Shown: positions 1 to 7,972 of the stretch, piece by piece | Position numbering within the stretch: position 1 is the stretch's first letter | How the letters are laid out: each line of letters begins with the position of its first letter | Assembly: GCA_050875145.1 (NCBI GenBank) | Contig: JBNMLH010000027.1 | Span: forward strand, 1 to 22,115 | DNA from: CAG-411 sp050875145 | GTDB lineage: Bacteria > Bacillota > Clostridia > Lachnospirales > Lachnospiraceae | Length of the DNA: 22,115 nucleotides | Reading direction: 5' to 3' | The notes under the pieces: model-generated | What the model was told of the DNA's origin: nothing | Databases searched by the model: none | The model's input: the letters and a program-made list of their open reading frames with translations, nothing else | Program-made: the position numbers and the translations under genes

Positions 1-140
1 GCGGGACTAAGTAAAGGAACCACTTTAGTGGTGAGCAGGTAGAGGGTGCTTGAGGCACCGCCTTTTAGGCGCGCATGTAAAATGCCCTTATAGGGCGAAA
101 ATCAAACCACCACTTGAAGTGGTGGTTGCTGACTTAGTAA
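1..140 (+). repeat. Hairpin array upstream of the deiminase gene (array A)
   Basis: This noncoding stretch holds a run of short perfect hairpins: 19-23/28-32 (ACCAC/GTGGT), 45-49/55-59 (GGTGC/GCACC), 59-62/68-71 (CGCC/GGCG), 84-88/92-96 (GCCCT/AGGGC) and a 10-bp stem 105-114/118-127. ACTAAGT at 6-12 can pair with ACTTAGT at 132-138 and enclose the whole set. All reading frames have early stops; frame 1 is open only to a TAG at 40-42. The compact multi-hairpin form resembles the right end and guide-RNA region of an IS200/IS605-type element, or a mobile intergenic repeat. No transposase is visible because the window starts here, so the identity is an inference. Confidence 0.5.
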
Positions 141-141
141 T

Positions 142-174
142 CAAGCAGCAGAGCGGATTGCGAATATCCACTTG
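142..174 (+). repeat. Bulged-hairpin module, copy A
   Basis: CAAG at 142-145 can pair with CTTG at 171-174, and GGAT 155-158 with ATCC 166-169, around the loop TGCGAAT. The 17 nt GCGGATTGCGAATATCC (153-169) is identical to 1060-1076, and the flanks CAAG, AGCA and CTTG are also shared. In this copy a C/A mismatch (154/170) interrupts the stem, and an alternative hairpin CACTTG (169-174)/CAAGTG (181-186) is possible. It ends 38 nt before the deiminase start codon. Function unknown. Confidence 0.65.
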
Positions 175-212
175 CCAACACAAGTGTTTGCATTAGATAG
201 GAGGATGGAACC

Positions 213-860
213 ATGTACGGATTTATTGAAAAAGACAGTGATTTAAAAATAGAAGATGCAATTTATGATGAAGTAGTGGAGGCTGGACTTGGTTGGATGC
301 ATGAATTAAAACCAGGGCAGACATTTCGTATATTAGATATGGAAGGAAATCAGGCAGTCGATACGACATTTTATGATATGACAAACCCAGAGGATCATTA
401 TGGAGCGGTTCAGACCATAGTAATGCAGAAGAATATTTATCTTACGACGGGAAGTATTTTAAGAGCAGAATCGGGAAAACCATTGCTTGAAATTACAGCG
501 GATAAGACAGGAAGACATGATACATTAGGCGGTGCCTGTTCTTCCCAAAGTAACACCGTTCGTTATGCCAGAGAAAAAAGATATATGCACAACTGTCGTG
601 ACAGCTTTATGTTACAGTTGGCAGATAGTACGGTGGATATTAGAAAGAGAGATTTGGCACCGAATATTAACTTTTTTATGAATGTACCAGTTACGCCACA
701 GGGAGGATTTAAGTTTGATGATGGTGTATCTGCACCGGGAAAATATGTGGAGATGAAGGCATTGGAGCATGTTATGGTGCTGATTAGTAACTGTCCACAG
801 TTAAATAATCCTTGTAATGCATACAATCCTACTCCAGTAAGATTGTTGATTTGGGATTAA
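213..860 (+). CDS. cgdB: Carboxyguanidine deiminase subunit, DUF1989 (UAAP2/CgdB type)
   Basis: DUF1989 proteins of the urea-carboxylase-associated UAAP1/UAAP2 pair are now understood as the two subunits of carboxyguanidine deiminase, which turns carboxyguanidine into allophanate and ammonia. The protein (215 aa) matches UAAP2 across its length by eye: MEGNQAVDTTFY near 43-54, GRHDTLGGACSSQSNTVRY near 100-118, HNCRDSF, APNINFFMNVPVTPQGG, SAPGKYVE and the C-terminal NCPQLNNPCNAYNPTP. The conserved His and Cys residues are the plausible metal or active-site ligands. The ATG at 213 follows AGGAGG (199-204) with ordinary spacing. The carboxylase and allophanate hydrolase downstream complete the pathway. 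Its expected partner subunit (CgdA/UAAP1) is not in the window and probably lies just upstream. Family assignment is firm; the exact A/B letter is less so. Confidence 0.85.
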   Translation: MYGFIEKDSDLKIEDAIYDEVVEAGLGWMHELKPGQTFRILDMEGNQAVDTTFYDMTNPEDHYGAVQTIVMQKNIYLTTGSILRAESGKPLLEITADKTGRHDTLGGACSSQSNTVRYAREKRYMHNCRDSFMLQLADSTVDIRKRDLAPNINFFMNVPVTPQGGFKFDDGVSAPGKYVEMKALEHVMVLISNCPQLNNPCNAYNPTPVRLLIWD

Positions 861-884
861 GAGATAAGATACCGTTTTATAGAT

Positions 885-927
885 GGCGAGGATGCCGACA
901 AAAGGGAATCCTCGCCTATTTTTCTTT
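885..927 (+). terminator. Intrinsic terminator between deiminase and carboxylase genes
   Basis: A perfect 9-bp stem GGCGAGGAT (885-893)/ATCCTCGCC (908-916) with a 14-nt loop is followed by a T-rich tract (TATTTTTCTTT). It starts 24 nt after the deiminase stop codon. It would split or attenuate transcription into the carboxylase gene, although the two genes belong to one pathway. Confidence 0.8.
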
Positions 928-959
928 ATAGAGAGATGATTTTTATAAAAGGACAAAAA

Positions 960-1035
960 CACTGCCTTTAGGCGGTGTGTACTCTTGCACGAGGTGCGGG
1001 GTTCAAGCCCCGTACCTCGTAAGGCACGTAGTGCC
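960..1035 (+). repeat. Hairpin array in the carboxylase leader (array B)
   Basis: Three consecutive hairpins lie here: 960-966/971-977 (7 bp, one G-T wobble, loop TTTA); 989-1001/1008-1020 (13 bp, one wobble, loop TTCAAG); and 1023-1027/1031-1035 (GGCAC/GTGCC). The first resembles the GCC-TTTT-AGGC hairpin of array A, and the array is followed by the second copy of the 17-nt module. The 13-bp hairpin looks like a tRNA acceptor stem stacked on a T-arm. No gene is encoded here. Likely a mobile intergenic repeat or a leader RNA; function unknown. Confidence 0.55.
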
Positions 1036-1048
1036 ACTTTTATAGGAG

Positions 1049-1081
1049 CAAGTAGCAACGCGGATTGCGAATATCCGCTTG
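1049..1081 (+). repeat. Bulged-hairpin module, copy B
   Basis: CAAG (1049-1052) pairs with CTTG (1078-1081) and CGGAT (1061-1065) with ATCCG (1073-1077), giving a 9-bp stem with an 8-nt one-sided bulge and the loop TGCGAAT. It shares 17 identical nucleotides with copy A. Here the stem is perfect, whereas copy A has one mismatch. It ends 26 nt before the carboxylase ATG, close to the ribosome binding site. Confidence 0.65.
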
Positions 1082-1107
1082 ACAGAGCAAAACAGGAGGA
1101 AGTCATT

Positions 1108-4100
1108 ATGTTTGATAAAGTGTTAATTGCCAATCGTGGTGCAATTGCAGTACGAATTGAGAGAACTCTGAAAAAGATGGGAATTAAAAGTGTAGCCGTT
1201 TATTCAGAGGCAGATAAAGACAGTTTGCATGTAACCAATGCAGATGAAGCCGTATATTTAGGAGATGGTTCTGCAAAAGAGACCTACCTGGATGTGGAAA
1301 AGGTCATTGCGGCAGCCGTAGAGACTAATGCACAGGCAGTACATCCAGGCTATGGATTTTTAAGTGAAAATACAGAATTTGCAAATGCGTGTGAAGAGAA
1401 AGGCATCAAGTTTATCGGACCAACGCCAGAGCAGATTAATTTGTTTGGATTAAAGCATTCTGCCAGAGAACTTGCCAGTAAGGCGAATGTTCCACTTCTT
1501 GCAGGAACTGGTTTATTGACGGGAGTGGATGAGGCATTAGAAGCCGCAGAAAAGATTGGGTATCCAGTTATGTTAAAGAGTACCGCTGGAGGTGGCGGAA
1601 TCGGTATCCGTATTTGCGAAAATGAAAAAGAACTGGCGGATTCCTATGACAATGTATGCCATTTGGCAGAAAGTAACTTTAACGATGCAGGTGTATTTGT
1701 AGAAAAATACATTCGAAAAGCCAGACATGTAGAGGTGCAAATCTTTGGTAATGCATTTGGAGAAGTGACAGCCATTGGAGAAAGAGACTGTTCCGTACAG
1801 AGAAGAAATCAAAAAGTAGTAGAGGAATCCCCAGCACCAAATTTAAGTGATGCGGTTCGAAAGGAAATGTATCAGGCAGCGGAAAGTCTTGCAAGAGCAG
1901 CTTCTTACCGCAATGCAGGTACGGTAGAATTTTTATACGATGAAGAACAGGAAAAGTTTTATTTTCTTGAGGTAAATACCCGTTTGCAGGTAGAGCATGG
2001 AATTACAGAAGAAGTAATGGGTGTAGATTTAGTGGAATGGATGGTAAAAGAGGCAGCAGGAGAATTAAAGGATTTAAAGAAAAAAGTCGGAAAGCCAAAT
2101 GGACATGCCATTGAAGTGCGTGTGTATGCAGAAGATTGCATCAACAATTTCCGACCTGCCAGTGGAAAAATCGATGATGTGGAATTTTCCGATATTGCCA
2201 GAGTGGAAACATGGATTAAGAAAAATATCGTGGTATCTCCTTTGTATGACCCAATGCTTGCCAAGTTGATCGTGCATGGAAAGGATCGTCAGGATGCACT
2301 AGAAAAAATGAGTCGCGTACTGGAAGAGTCAAAATTGTATGGAATTACTTCGAATATGCAGTATTTGAAAGCGTTGATTCATACGCCTGCTTACAAAGAA
2401 GCCAAACTTTACACGAAAATGTTAGAGGGATTTTTGCCTGAAGAAACAGCATTAGAAGTATTAAGCGGTGGAGTACAAAGTACAGTGCAGGATTATCCTG
2501 GAATGATCGGATATTGGACAGTGGGTGTGCCACCTTGTGGAGCAATGGATTCCTACAGTTTCCGAATTGGAAATGCCTTGTTGAAAAACAAAGAAGATGC
2601 AGCAGGAATTGAAATGACGATGAAGGGAGGAACCTTCCGTTTCCGTACCACTACTTCTTTTGTAATTACCGGAGCAGATATGGGAGCAACTTTGGATGGA
2701 GAGAACGTACCAATGTATACGGTCATTCAGGCAGCACCTATGCAGGTGTTAAAGTTTGGTAATTGTAAAAAGGGGATGCGTACCTATTTATTAGTAGCAG
2801 GTGGTATACAGGTGCCAAAAGTAATGGGAAGCTCTTCTACATTTGTAGACGGAAAGTTTGGAGGACACAATGGTAGAACCCTTCGAACAGGAGATGTATT
2901 GCAACTTACCAAAGAGTGTCATATTTGTTCTGTGGAATCTTTCCCAAGTGAATATACACCAAAACTTACAAATAACTGGACCATTGGCGTAATTCCGGGA
3001 CCACAACCTACCGCAGAATATTTAAAACCAGAGTATTTAGAAACATTAACCAGCGCTGAGTATGTGGTGAATTTTAACAGTGCAAGAACCGGTATCCGTT
3101 TAAATGGACCAATTCCACAGTGGGTAAGAGAGGATGGAGGGGAAGCAGGTTTACATCCATCTAACATTCATGACAATCCTTACGCCATTGGTACTTTGGA
3201 TTTGACAGGAGACCAGTCTATTTTACTGGGACCTGACGGACCAAGTTTGGGAGGTTTTGTTTGCCCTGTTACCACAGCAAAGGGAGAATTGTGGAAGTTA
3301 GGACAATTGCATCCCGGTGATACGGTTCATTTCCAGTTGTTAAGCTTGGAGCAGGCAAAAGAAATCCGACTTGCACAGGAAGAAAATATAAAAGGCAATT
3401 ATACAGAAGTTGTCTTACCAGAACCAATTAAGCTGGATGCAACGTATGCCATATTGGCAAAGGGAAGAGAAGGGGATACAGACTATCTCATTCGTTTAGA
3501 TGGAGAAGAAAATGTTCTGATTGAATTTGGTGAAATGGAATTAAATATAGAGCTTCGCTTCCGCGCACATATTTTAATGAATGCATTAAAAGAAAAGAAT
3601 CTTCCAATTATTGATATGACACCTGGTATTCGTTCTTTGCAGGTACATTTCCGCCCAGAAGAAATTACAACAAAAGAAATGGTAGAGGCTATCGTAAAGA
3701 CCAACAAAGAATTGGGTTCCTTAGATGATGTAACAGTACCATCTCGTATTATAAAATTACCTTTGTCCTGGGATGACCCACAGACACAGTTGGCAGCAGA
3801 GAGGTATCAAAAGACTGTAAGACCAAATGCACCATGGTGTCCAAGCAATCCGGAATTTATTCGAAGAATCAATGGATTAGACAGCATAGAAGATGTAATG
3901 AAGATTGTGTTTGAGGCAAATTATCTGGTTATGGGCTTAGGTGATGTGTATCTGGGTGCTCCAGTTGCGGTACCGACAGATCCAAGACACCGTATGGTTA
4001 CCACAAAATACAATCCAGCCAGACCATGGACCCCGGAAAATGCAGTGGGAATTGGTGGTGCATATCTTTGTGTATATGGTATGGAGGGACCTGGAGGATA

Positions 4101-4698
4101 CCAGTTTGTAGGAAGAACCATTCAAATGTGGAATGCTTTGCAGGAGACAAAATTCTTTACCAAAGAGAAGCCATGGTTGTTAAATTTCTTTGACCAGATT
4201 AAATTTTATCCTTGTTCCGCAGAAGAAATTTTACAATATAGAGAGGATTTCCTTCGTGGAAAATTTGAAATAGAAGTAGAAGAAACTACCTTCCATTTGG
4301 GAGAATATAAGGCATATCTGGAAAGCATCAAAGAGAGCAGTGCGAAATTTAAGGCCCATCAGGAGGCAGCTTTTGAAGCAGAAAAGCAAAGATGGGTAGA
4401 ACAGGGATTGGATCATTTTGACTCGGAAGATGAGAATGTAGATTCGGAAGAGACGGTCTTGCCAGAAGGAAGTGAAGGAATAGAAGCTACAATTCCGGGA
4501 AGTGTCTGGAAGGTATTGGTAGAAGAAGGACAGGAAGTAAAGAAGGGAGAAAACGTAGTTATTCTGGAAAGCATGAAGATGGAATTTCCAATTGCTGCAG
4601 AAGAAGATGGCGTGATTACAACGATTTGTGTGAAGTCTGGGGAACAGGTACAGGCAGGACAATATGTAGTGGGAATAGAAGCAAAGGAGGCGGTTTGA
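1108..4698 (+). CDS. Biotin-dependent urea/guanidine carboxylase
   Basis: This 1196-residue protein uses ATP and bicarbonate to carboxylate guanidine (or urea) through a biotin swinging arm. An N-terminal biotin carboxylase unit (about 1-445) has an ATP-grasp glycine loop near 158-168, ERDCSVQRRNQK and EVNTRLQVEH. A carboxyltransferase follows with a KipA-like half (about 449-770) and a KipI-like half (about 790-1000, including GMEGPGGYQFVGR). The C-terminal biotinyl domain (about 1123-1196) has ESMKME, with Lys1157 as the biotinylation site. Length matches the bacterial urea-carboxylase family, not fused to the hydrolase as in yeast. ATG at 1108 is chosen because AGGAGGA (1094-1100) precedes it; upstream in-frame sequence is the hairpin array. 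The DUF1989 neighbour favours guanidine as substrate, but the specificity residue was not identified here. Confidence 0.92.
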   Translation: MFDKVLIANRGAIAVRIERTLKKMGIKSVAVYSEADKDSLHVTNADEAVYLGDGSAKETYLDVEKVIAAAVETNAQAVHPGYGFLSENTEFANACEEKGIKFIGPTPEQINLFGLKHSARELASKANVPLLAGTGLLTGVDEALEAAEKIGYPVMLKSTAGGGGIGIRICENEKELADSYDNVCHLAESNFNDAGVFVEKYIRKARHVEVQIFGNAFGEVTAIGERDCSVQRRNQKVVEESPAPNLSDAVRKEMYQAAESLARAASYRNAGTVEFLYDEEQEKFYFLEVNTRLQVEHGITEEVMGVDLVEWMVKEAAGELKDLKKKVGKPNGHAIEVRVYAEDCINNFRPASGKIDDVEFSDIARVETWIKKNIVVSPLYDPMLAKLIVHGKDRQDALEKMSRVLEESKLYGITSNMQYLKALIHTPAYKEAKLYTKMLEGFLPEETALEVLSGGVQSTVQDYPGMIGYWTVGVPPCGAMDSYSFRIGNALLKNKEDAAGIEMTMKGGTFRFRTTTSFVITGADMGATLDGENVPMYTVIQAAPMQVLKFGNCKKGMRTYLLVAGGIQVPKVMGSSSTFVDGKFGGHNGRTLRTGDVLQLTKECHICSVESFPSEYTPKLTNNWTIGVIPGPQPTAEYLKPEYLETLTSAEYVVNFNSARTGIRLNGPIPQWVREDGGEAGLHPSNIHDNPYAIGTLDLTGDQSILLGPDGPSLGGFVCPVTTAKGELWKLGQLHPGDTVHFQLLSLEQAKEIRLAQEENIKGNYTEVVLPEPIKLDATYAILAKGREGDTDYLIRLDGEENVLIEFGEMELNIELRFRAHILMNALKEKNLPIIDMTPGIRSLQVHFRPEEITTKEMVEAIVKTNKELGSLDDVTVPSRIIKLPLSWDDPQTQLAAERYQKTVRPNAPWCPSNPEFIRRINGLDSIEDVMKIVFEANYLVMGLGDVYLGAPVAVPTDPRHRMVTTKYNPARPWTPENAVGIGGAYLCVYGMEGPGGYQFVGRTIQMWNALQETKFFTKEKPWLLNFFDQIKFYPCSAEEILQYREDFLRGKFEIEVEETTFHLGEYKAYLESIKESSAKFKAHQEAAFEAEKQRWVEQGLDHFDSEDENVDSEETVLPEGSEGIEATIPGSVWKVLVEEGQEVKKGENVVILESMKMEFPIAAEEDGVITTICVKSGEQVQAGQYVVGIEAKEAV

Positions 4699-4700
4699 TC

Positions 4701-6389
4701 ATGTATGTTCCAGAACAACTGACCATTGGTTGGATCAAACAGGCATATGCAAAACAGGTGCTTACACCGAAAGAACTGATAGAGGAAATGATAAAGAGAG
4801 CGAAGGCACAGGAAGAAAAAAACATTTGGATCGTACCGCCCACAGAGGAGGCAATACAACCTTATCTGGATGCCCTTCCAAAAGAAAGAGAGCAGTATCC
4901 TCTCTGGGGGATTCCGTTTGCGATTAAGGATAATATCGACCTGGCAGGAGTACCTACTACTGCGGCATGTCCGGATTTTTCTTATATACCGAAAGAAAAT
5001 GCTACAGTTGTAGAAAAACTTATAAAAGCGGGTGCGATTCCTATTGGAAAGACAAATCTAGATCAATTCGCAACGGGGCTTGTGGGAACCAGAAGTCCGT
5101 ATGGAGAAGTACACAATGCGTACCAGCCGGAGATGATCAGTGGAGGTTCCAGTTCAGGTTCTGCCGTGAGTGTAGCATTGGGTCTGGCGGCGTTTGCTTT
5201 GGGAACGGATACTGCTGGTTCTGGAAGGGTGCCTGCCATGTTAAATACATTGGTAGGCTGGAAACCGCCTGTAGGTTCCTGGTCCAGCAAAGGCGTGGTA
5301 CCAGCGTGTGCCAGTCTTGACTGTGTGACGGTATTTGCAAAAAAAATGGAGGATGTGGAGCTTGTCAATTCCATTGCAAAGGGTTTTGATGCAGAGTGTT
5401 GTTGGTCGAAAACGTTTCAGGAAAAGGGAAAGACATTGCCAAAGAAGGTTTATATACCAAAGGAAGAACCAGAATTTTACGGAGATTTCAAGGAGATATA
5501 CAGACAGAAATGGAATGCCTGCATCAAACGAATCAAAGGGCTTGGAATTTTAGTAGAAGAGCTTGACATGAATATGTTTCAAAAGGCAGCACTGATTTTG
5601 TATGAAGGTGCTTACGTGGCAGAGCGTTGGGAAGATTTAAAGGAATTTGTGGAAGCAAATCCGGGAAAAACATTTCCTGTTACCGAGACGATTTTACGTT
5701 CTGGTGAAAAAAAGGAAAACACAGCGGCAAAGTTATTTGGAGATTTACACCAATTGCAACAGTATAAGGCAAAAGCCAGACTATTATTGGAAGATAGTGT
5801 GATGATTATGCCCACGGCAGGTGGCTCCTTTACAAGAGAACAGGTTCGCAGGAATCCCATTGAGACAAACAGTAAAATGGGACTTTACACCAACCACTGC
5901 AACCTGTTGGATTTGACAGCAATTGCAGTACCAGAAAATAGCAGCGATAGAACGTATCCATTTGGAATTACCATATTTGGAAGAAGCGATTCGGAGAACC
6001 TGGTTCTTGCATTTGGAGAGGCATTTTTAGCCAGTGAAAGTATCCAGTTAGCGGTGTGTGGACTGCATAAAAAGGGATACCCATTGGAATATCAATTGAC
6101 GGAACTTGGGGCAGAATGGCTTGGCACAGCAAAAACTGCAAAAGGGTATCATTTGTATGAGTTGGACACAGAACCAAAGAAGCCAGGAATGGTGTATCAG
6201 GGAGATGGAGAAACATCCATAGAAGTAGAATTGTATGACATTCCAAAACAAAAACTTGGTTACTTTATGGAACTGGTGAAAAAGCCATTGTATATTGGTG
6301 ATATTGAGTTAGAAGATAAAAGGATCGTAAAAGGATTTTTGTGTGAAGCTGCGGCAATCGTTGGTGCAGAGGAGATAATTTATAAATGA
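4701..6389 (+). CDS. atzF: Allophanate hydrolase (AtzF-like)
   Basis: Hydrolyses allophanate to ammonia and carbon dioxide, the last step of guanidine or urea-carboxylase nitrogen release. The 562-residue protein has an amidase-signature domain with Lys76 (AIKDN), cis-Ser150 (SGGSSSGSA) and nucleophile Ser174 (GTDTAGSGR). The spacing of 74 and 24 residues matches the family Lys-Ser-Ser triad. The C-terminal domain typical of full allophanate hydrolases starts near 445 (LAVCGLHKKGYPLEYQL) and runs through KPGMVYQGDG, IEVELYDIP and GFLCEAAAIVGA. It stops at AEEIIYK, about ten residues earlier than the usual end with a GGW motif. The ATG lies 2 nt after the carboxylase stop, with AAAGGAGG (4683-4690) inside the carboxylase gene, so the two are translationally coupled. 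The symbol is by similarity. Confidence 0.92.
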   Translation: MYVPEQLTIGWIKQAYAKQVLTPKELIEEMIKRAKAQEEKNIWIVPPTEEAIQPYLDALPKEREQYPLWGIPFAIKDNIDLAGVPTTAACPDFSYIPKENATVVEKLIKAGAIPIGKTNLDQFATGLVGTRSPYGEVHNAYQPEMISGGSSSGSAVSVALGLAAFALGTDTAGSGRVPAMLNTLVGWKPPVGSWSSKGVVPACASLDCVTVFAKKMEDVELVNSIAKGFDAECCWSKTFQEKGKTLPKKVYIPKEEPEFYGDFKEIYRQKWNACIKRIKGLGILVEELDMNMFQKAALILYEGAYVAERWEDLKEFVEANPGKTFPVTETILRSGEKKENTAAKLFGDLHQLQQYKAKARLLLEDSVMIMPTAGGSFTREQVRRNPIETNSKMGLYTNHCNLLDLTAIAVPENSSDRTYPFGITIFGRSDSENLVLAFGEAFLASESIQLAVCGLHKKGYPLEYQLTELGAEWLGTAKTAKGYHLYELDTEPKKPGMVYQGDGETSIEVELYDIPKQKLGYFMELVKKPLYIGDIELEDKRIVKGFLCEAAAIVGAEEIIYK

Positions 6390-6416
6390 TTGTAATATTA
6401 TAATACATAGTGATGG

Positions 6417-6443
6417 ACCGGTGTCTTAGGATGCCGGTTTTTG
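6417..6443 (+). terminator. Intrinsic terminator after allophanate hydrolase
   Basis: ACCGGTGTC (6417-6425) pairs with GATGCCGGT (6430-6438) over nine pairs including two wobbles, with loop TTAG and a following TTTTT. It begins 28 nt after the hydrolase stop and closes the guanidine gene set. Confidence 0.85.
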
Positions 6444-6559
6444 CTTATAAAAAAATAATAAAGAAAAGTTAAATGAAAAATATACTCAAAAATAGAAATG
6501 AAAAAATAGGAAAAACACTAAATATTTTGAACAGTGTATGTATAAATAAAATAATTGAT

Positions 6560-6588
6560 TTGACAACACATAAATAAAAAGATATAAT
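6560..6588 (+). promoter_or_regulatory. Consensus housekeeping promoter of the lipoprotein gene
   Basis: TTGACA (6560-6565) and TATAAT (6583-6588) are both perfect matches to the vegetative sigma consensus and are separated by 17 bp. Predicted transcription start is about 6595, giving a leader of roughly 55 nt. The surrounding sequence is very AT-rich. No operator was seen. Confidence 0.85.
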
Positions 6589-6649
6589 TTATTCTATGTT
6601 TTTGGAAAAACAAGGCAACAAAAATTCAAAAAAGTAGGAGAAAAGTAAA

Positions 6650-7717
6650 ATGAAGAGATTAGCTAATGCGGCAACTAGAGTAGGTATATGTTTTGCCATT
6701 ATACTATGTTTTAGTTTGACCGCTTGTGAAAAAGGGACGAAGGATAGTCAAGTATCATACCAATATGGTTTAATCTCAAGCTATGAACAGGATGCAACAA
6801 GTAAAGTTTTGTATTTGGATAAACAAGCAAACATAGTGGGAAAAAAGAAATTAAAAATATCTAATATTGGTGCAGGTTCCTATGGATATCCGATTATAAA
6901 AGATGGATATGTGTATGAGCAGTCGGAGGGACAAGGCTTTAATAAGAATAACTGTGCAATTATTTCTATGAACCTTTCGAATGGAGAAGTAAAAAAATAC
7001 AAATTTCCGAGGTTAGTAGGTATTTCTGCTTTTGCAGTTACTGATACATATATTTATGTAGTTACGAACCTTAACTATAAAACCTATTTGGAACGCTATT
7101 GTTTTGAAAATGATACGATAGAAAAATATGTGATAGAGGATGTGATTGCAACAGATATGTGTGTATGTCAGGAAAAGGTGTACTTGTTTGATGAGGTATC
7201 TGAGGATGGAAAATCTTATAAAGTATATTGTGCAGATATAACAAGTCAAAGCACACGGCTTGTAGCGGATGTATCCTCTTATTATAATGAAGGAGATGGG
7301 TTTGGTTTTCAGGTTGTTGATGGAAAAAATATTTATATTACACACAATGACGAAATATTAAAATTAAATGTGGAAACAGGAAAGGTAAAAAGTATTCCAT
7401 TGGATTGTAAAGAAGCCTTTGGGGCATATATAGCGGATGGAAAGTTGTACGTATCTTCTTGTGATATTTTTGATATCGATTCACCTGCTGACATTTTGAT
7501 TGTTGATTTAAGTACAGATACTGTAACACAAAGTTACCATTTGGAAACATCTGTCATGCAATTTTATGTATCGAAGGATCATTTGTCAGTTTTAGGATTG
7601 GACAATACTCTATACATTTATGAAATAACAAACAAAGGGGAATGCAAGCTACAATATAAAAATAATCTGGAAGAAAAAGGATATGATTTTATAATGTCGT
7701 TTTATGAAAAACCATAA
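6650..7717 (+). CDS. Lipoprotein, probable beta-propeller
   Basis: A 355-residue predicted surface lipoprotein of unknown function. The N-terminus has a basic start, a hydrophobic stretch and the lipobox LTAC with Cys26 as the lipidation site. The rest is a string of short beta-strand units with repeated patterns such as DTYIYVVTN, EKVYLFDEV, KNIYITHNDEILKLNVETGK, GKLYVSSCDIFDI and NTLYIYEITNKGE. Such patterns are typical of six- or seven-bladed propellers that read out as 'display, then value'. No enzymatic motif was recognised. TAGGAG (6635-6640) precedes the ATG. It is a single-gene unit with its own promoter and terminator. Binding of a ligand or an envelope partner is only a guess. Confidence 0.75.
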   Translation: MKRLANAATRVGICFAIILCFSLTACEKGTKDSQVSYQYGLISSYEQDATSKVLYLDKQANIVGKKKLKISNIGAGSYGYPIIKDGYVYEQSEGQGFNKNNCAIISMNLSNGEVKKYKFPRLVGISAFAVTDTYIYVVTNLNYKTYLERYCFENDTIEKYVIEDVIATDMCVCQEKVYLFDEVSEDGKSYKVYCADITSQSTRLVADVSSYYNEGDGFGFQVVDGKNIYITHNDEILKLNVETGKVKSIPLDCKEAFGAYIADGKLYVSSCDIFDIDSPADILIVDLSTDTVTQSYHLETSVMQFYVSKDHLSVLGLDNTLYIYEITNKGECKLQYKNNLEEKGYDFIMSFYEKP

Positions 7718-7741
7718 CGTGCCCACTTGAAAGAAAAGAAT

Positions 7742-7779
7742 AAGAAAGTCAGTTTTGATATAACTGACTTTCTTTTTTT
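7742..7779 (+). terminator. Strong intrinsic terminator
   Basis: GAAAGTCAGTT (7744-7754) and AACTGACTTTC (7762-7772) form a perfect 11-bp stem with a 7-nt loop, extended by AA/TT, and followed by seven T residues. It isolates the lipoprotein gene from the repair operon. Confidence 0.92.
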
Positions 7780-7876
7780 GTGTAAGTAACGAGAAAAAAT
7801 CCACATCTACGATGCGAAGCTAGTCTTTTGGAGTGTAAGGTTTTGGAGAATGCTGTAATAACTTGAAAAATTTGCA

Positions 7877-7959
7877 AAGCGTGTTTTGGAAGAAAGTTGC
7901 CCATTCAACTGTATATTCAAAAAAGGAAGAGGGAAGCGTGTTAGAAAGAAAAATTTGCC
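7877..7959 (+). repeat. Imperfect direct repeat upstream of the repair operon
   Basis: AAGCGTGTT followed by a GAAGAAA-like block and TTGCC occurs at about 7877-7902 and again at about 7934-7959, a period of 57 bp. TTTTGGAG also repeats at about 7827 and 7842. Nothing else is visible between the terminator at 7779 and the promoter at 7973. The repeats may be chance in AT-rich DNA. Confidence 0.3.
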
Positions 7960-7972
7960 AGTAATATTCTAC

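Noticed and set aside
1..160. Definite IS200/IS605 right end
   Set aside because: The hairpins and TCAA near 141-144 are suggestive, but no transposase or TnpB coding sequence and no second end are visible, so it was listed only as a repeat array.
989..1016. Guanidine-III riboswitch resemblance (ACGAGGTGCG and CGTACC next to guanidine genes)
   Set aside because: The two conserved-looking strings are part of one continuous 13-bp hairpin, and the 3' strand needed for the guanidine-III pseudoknot (an ACGGCGC-like segment) is missing.
4231..4859. Minus-strand frames of 143 and 148 residues across the carboxylase/hydrolase junction
   Set aside because: Two clearly functional genes on the + strand explain the sequence; the antisense products look random.
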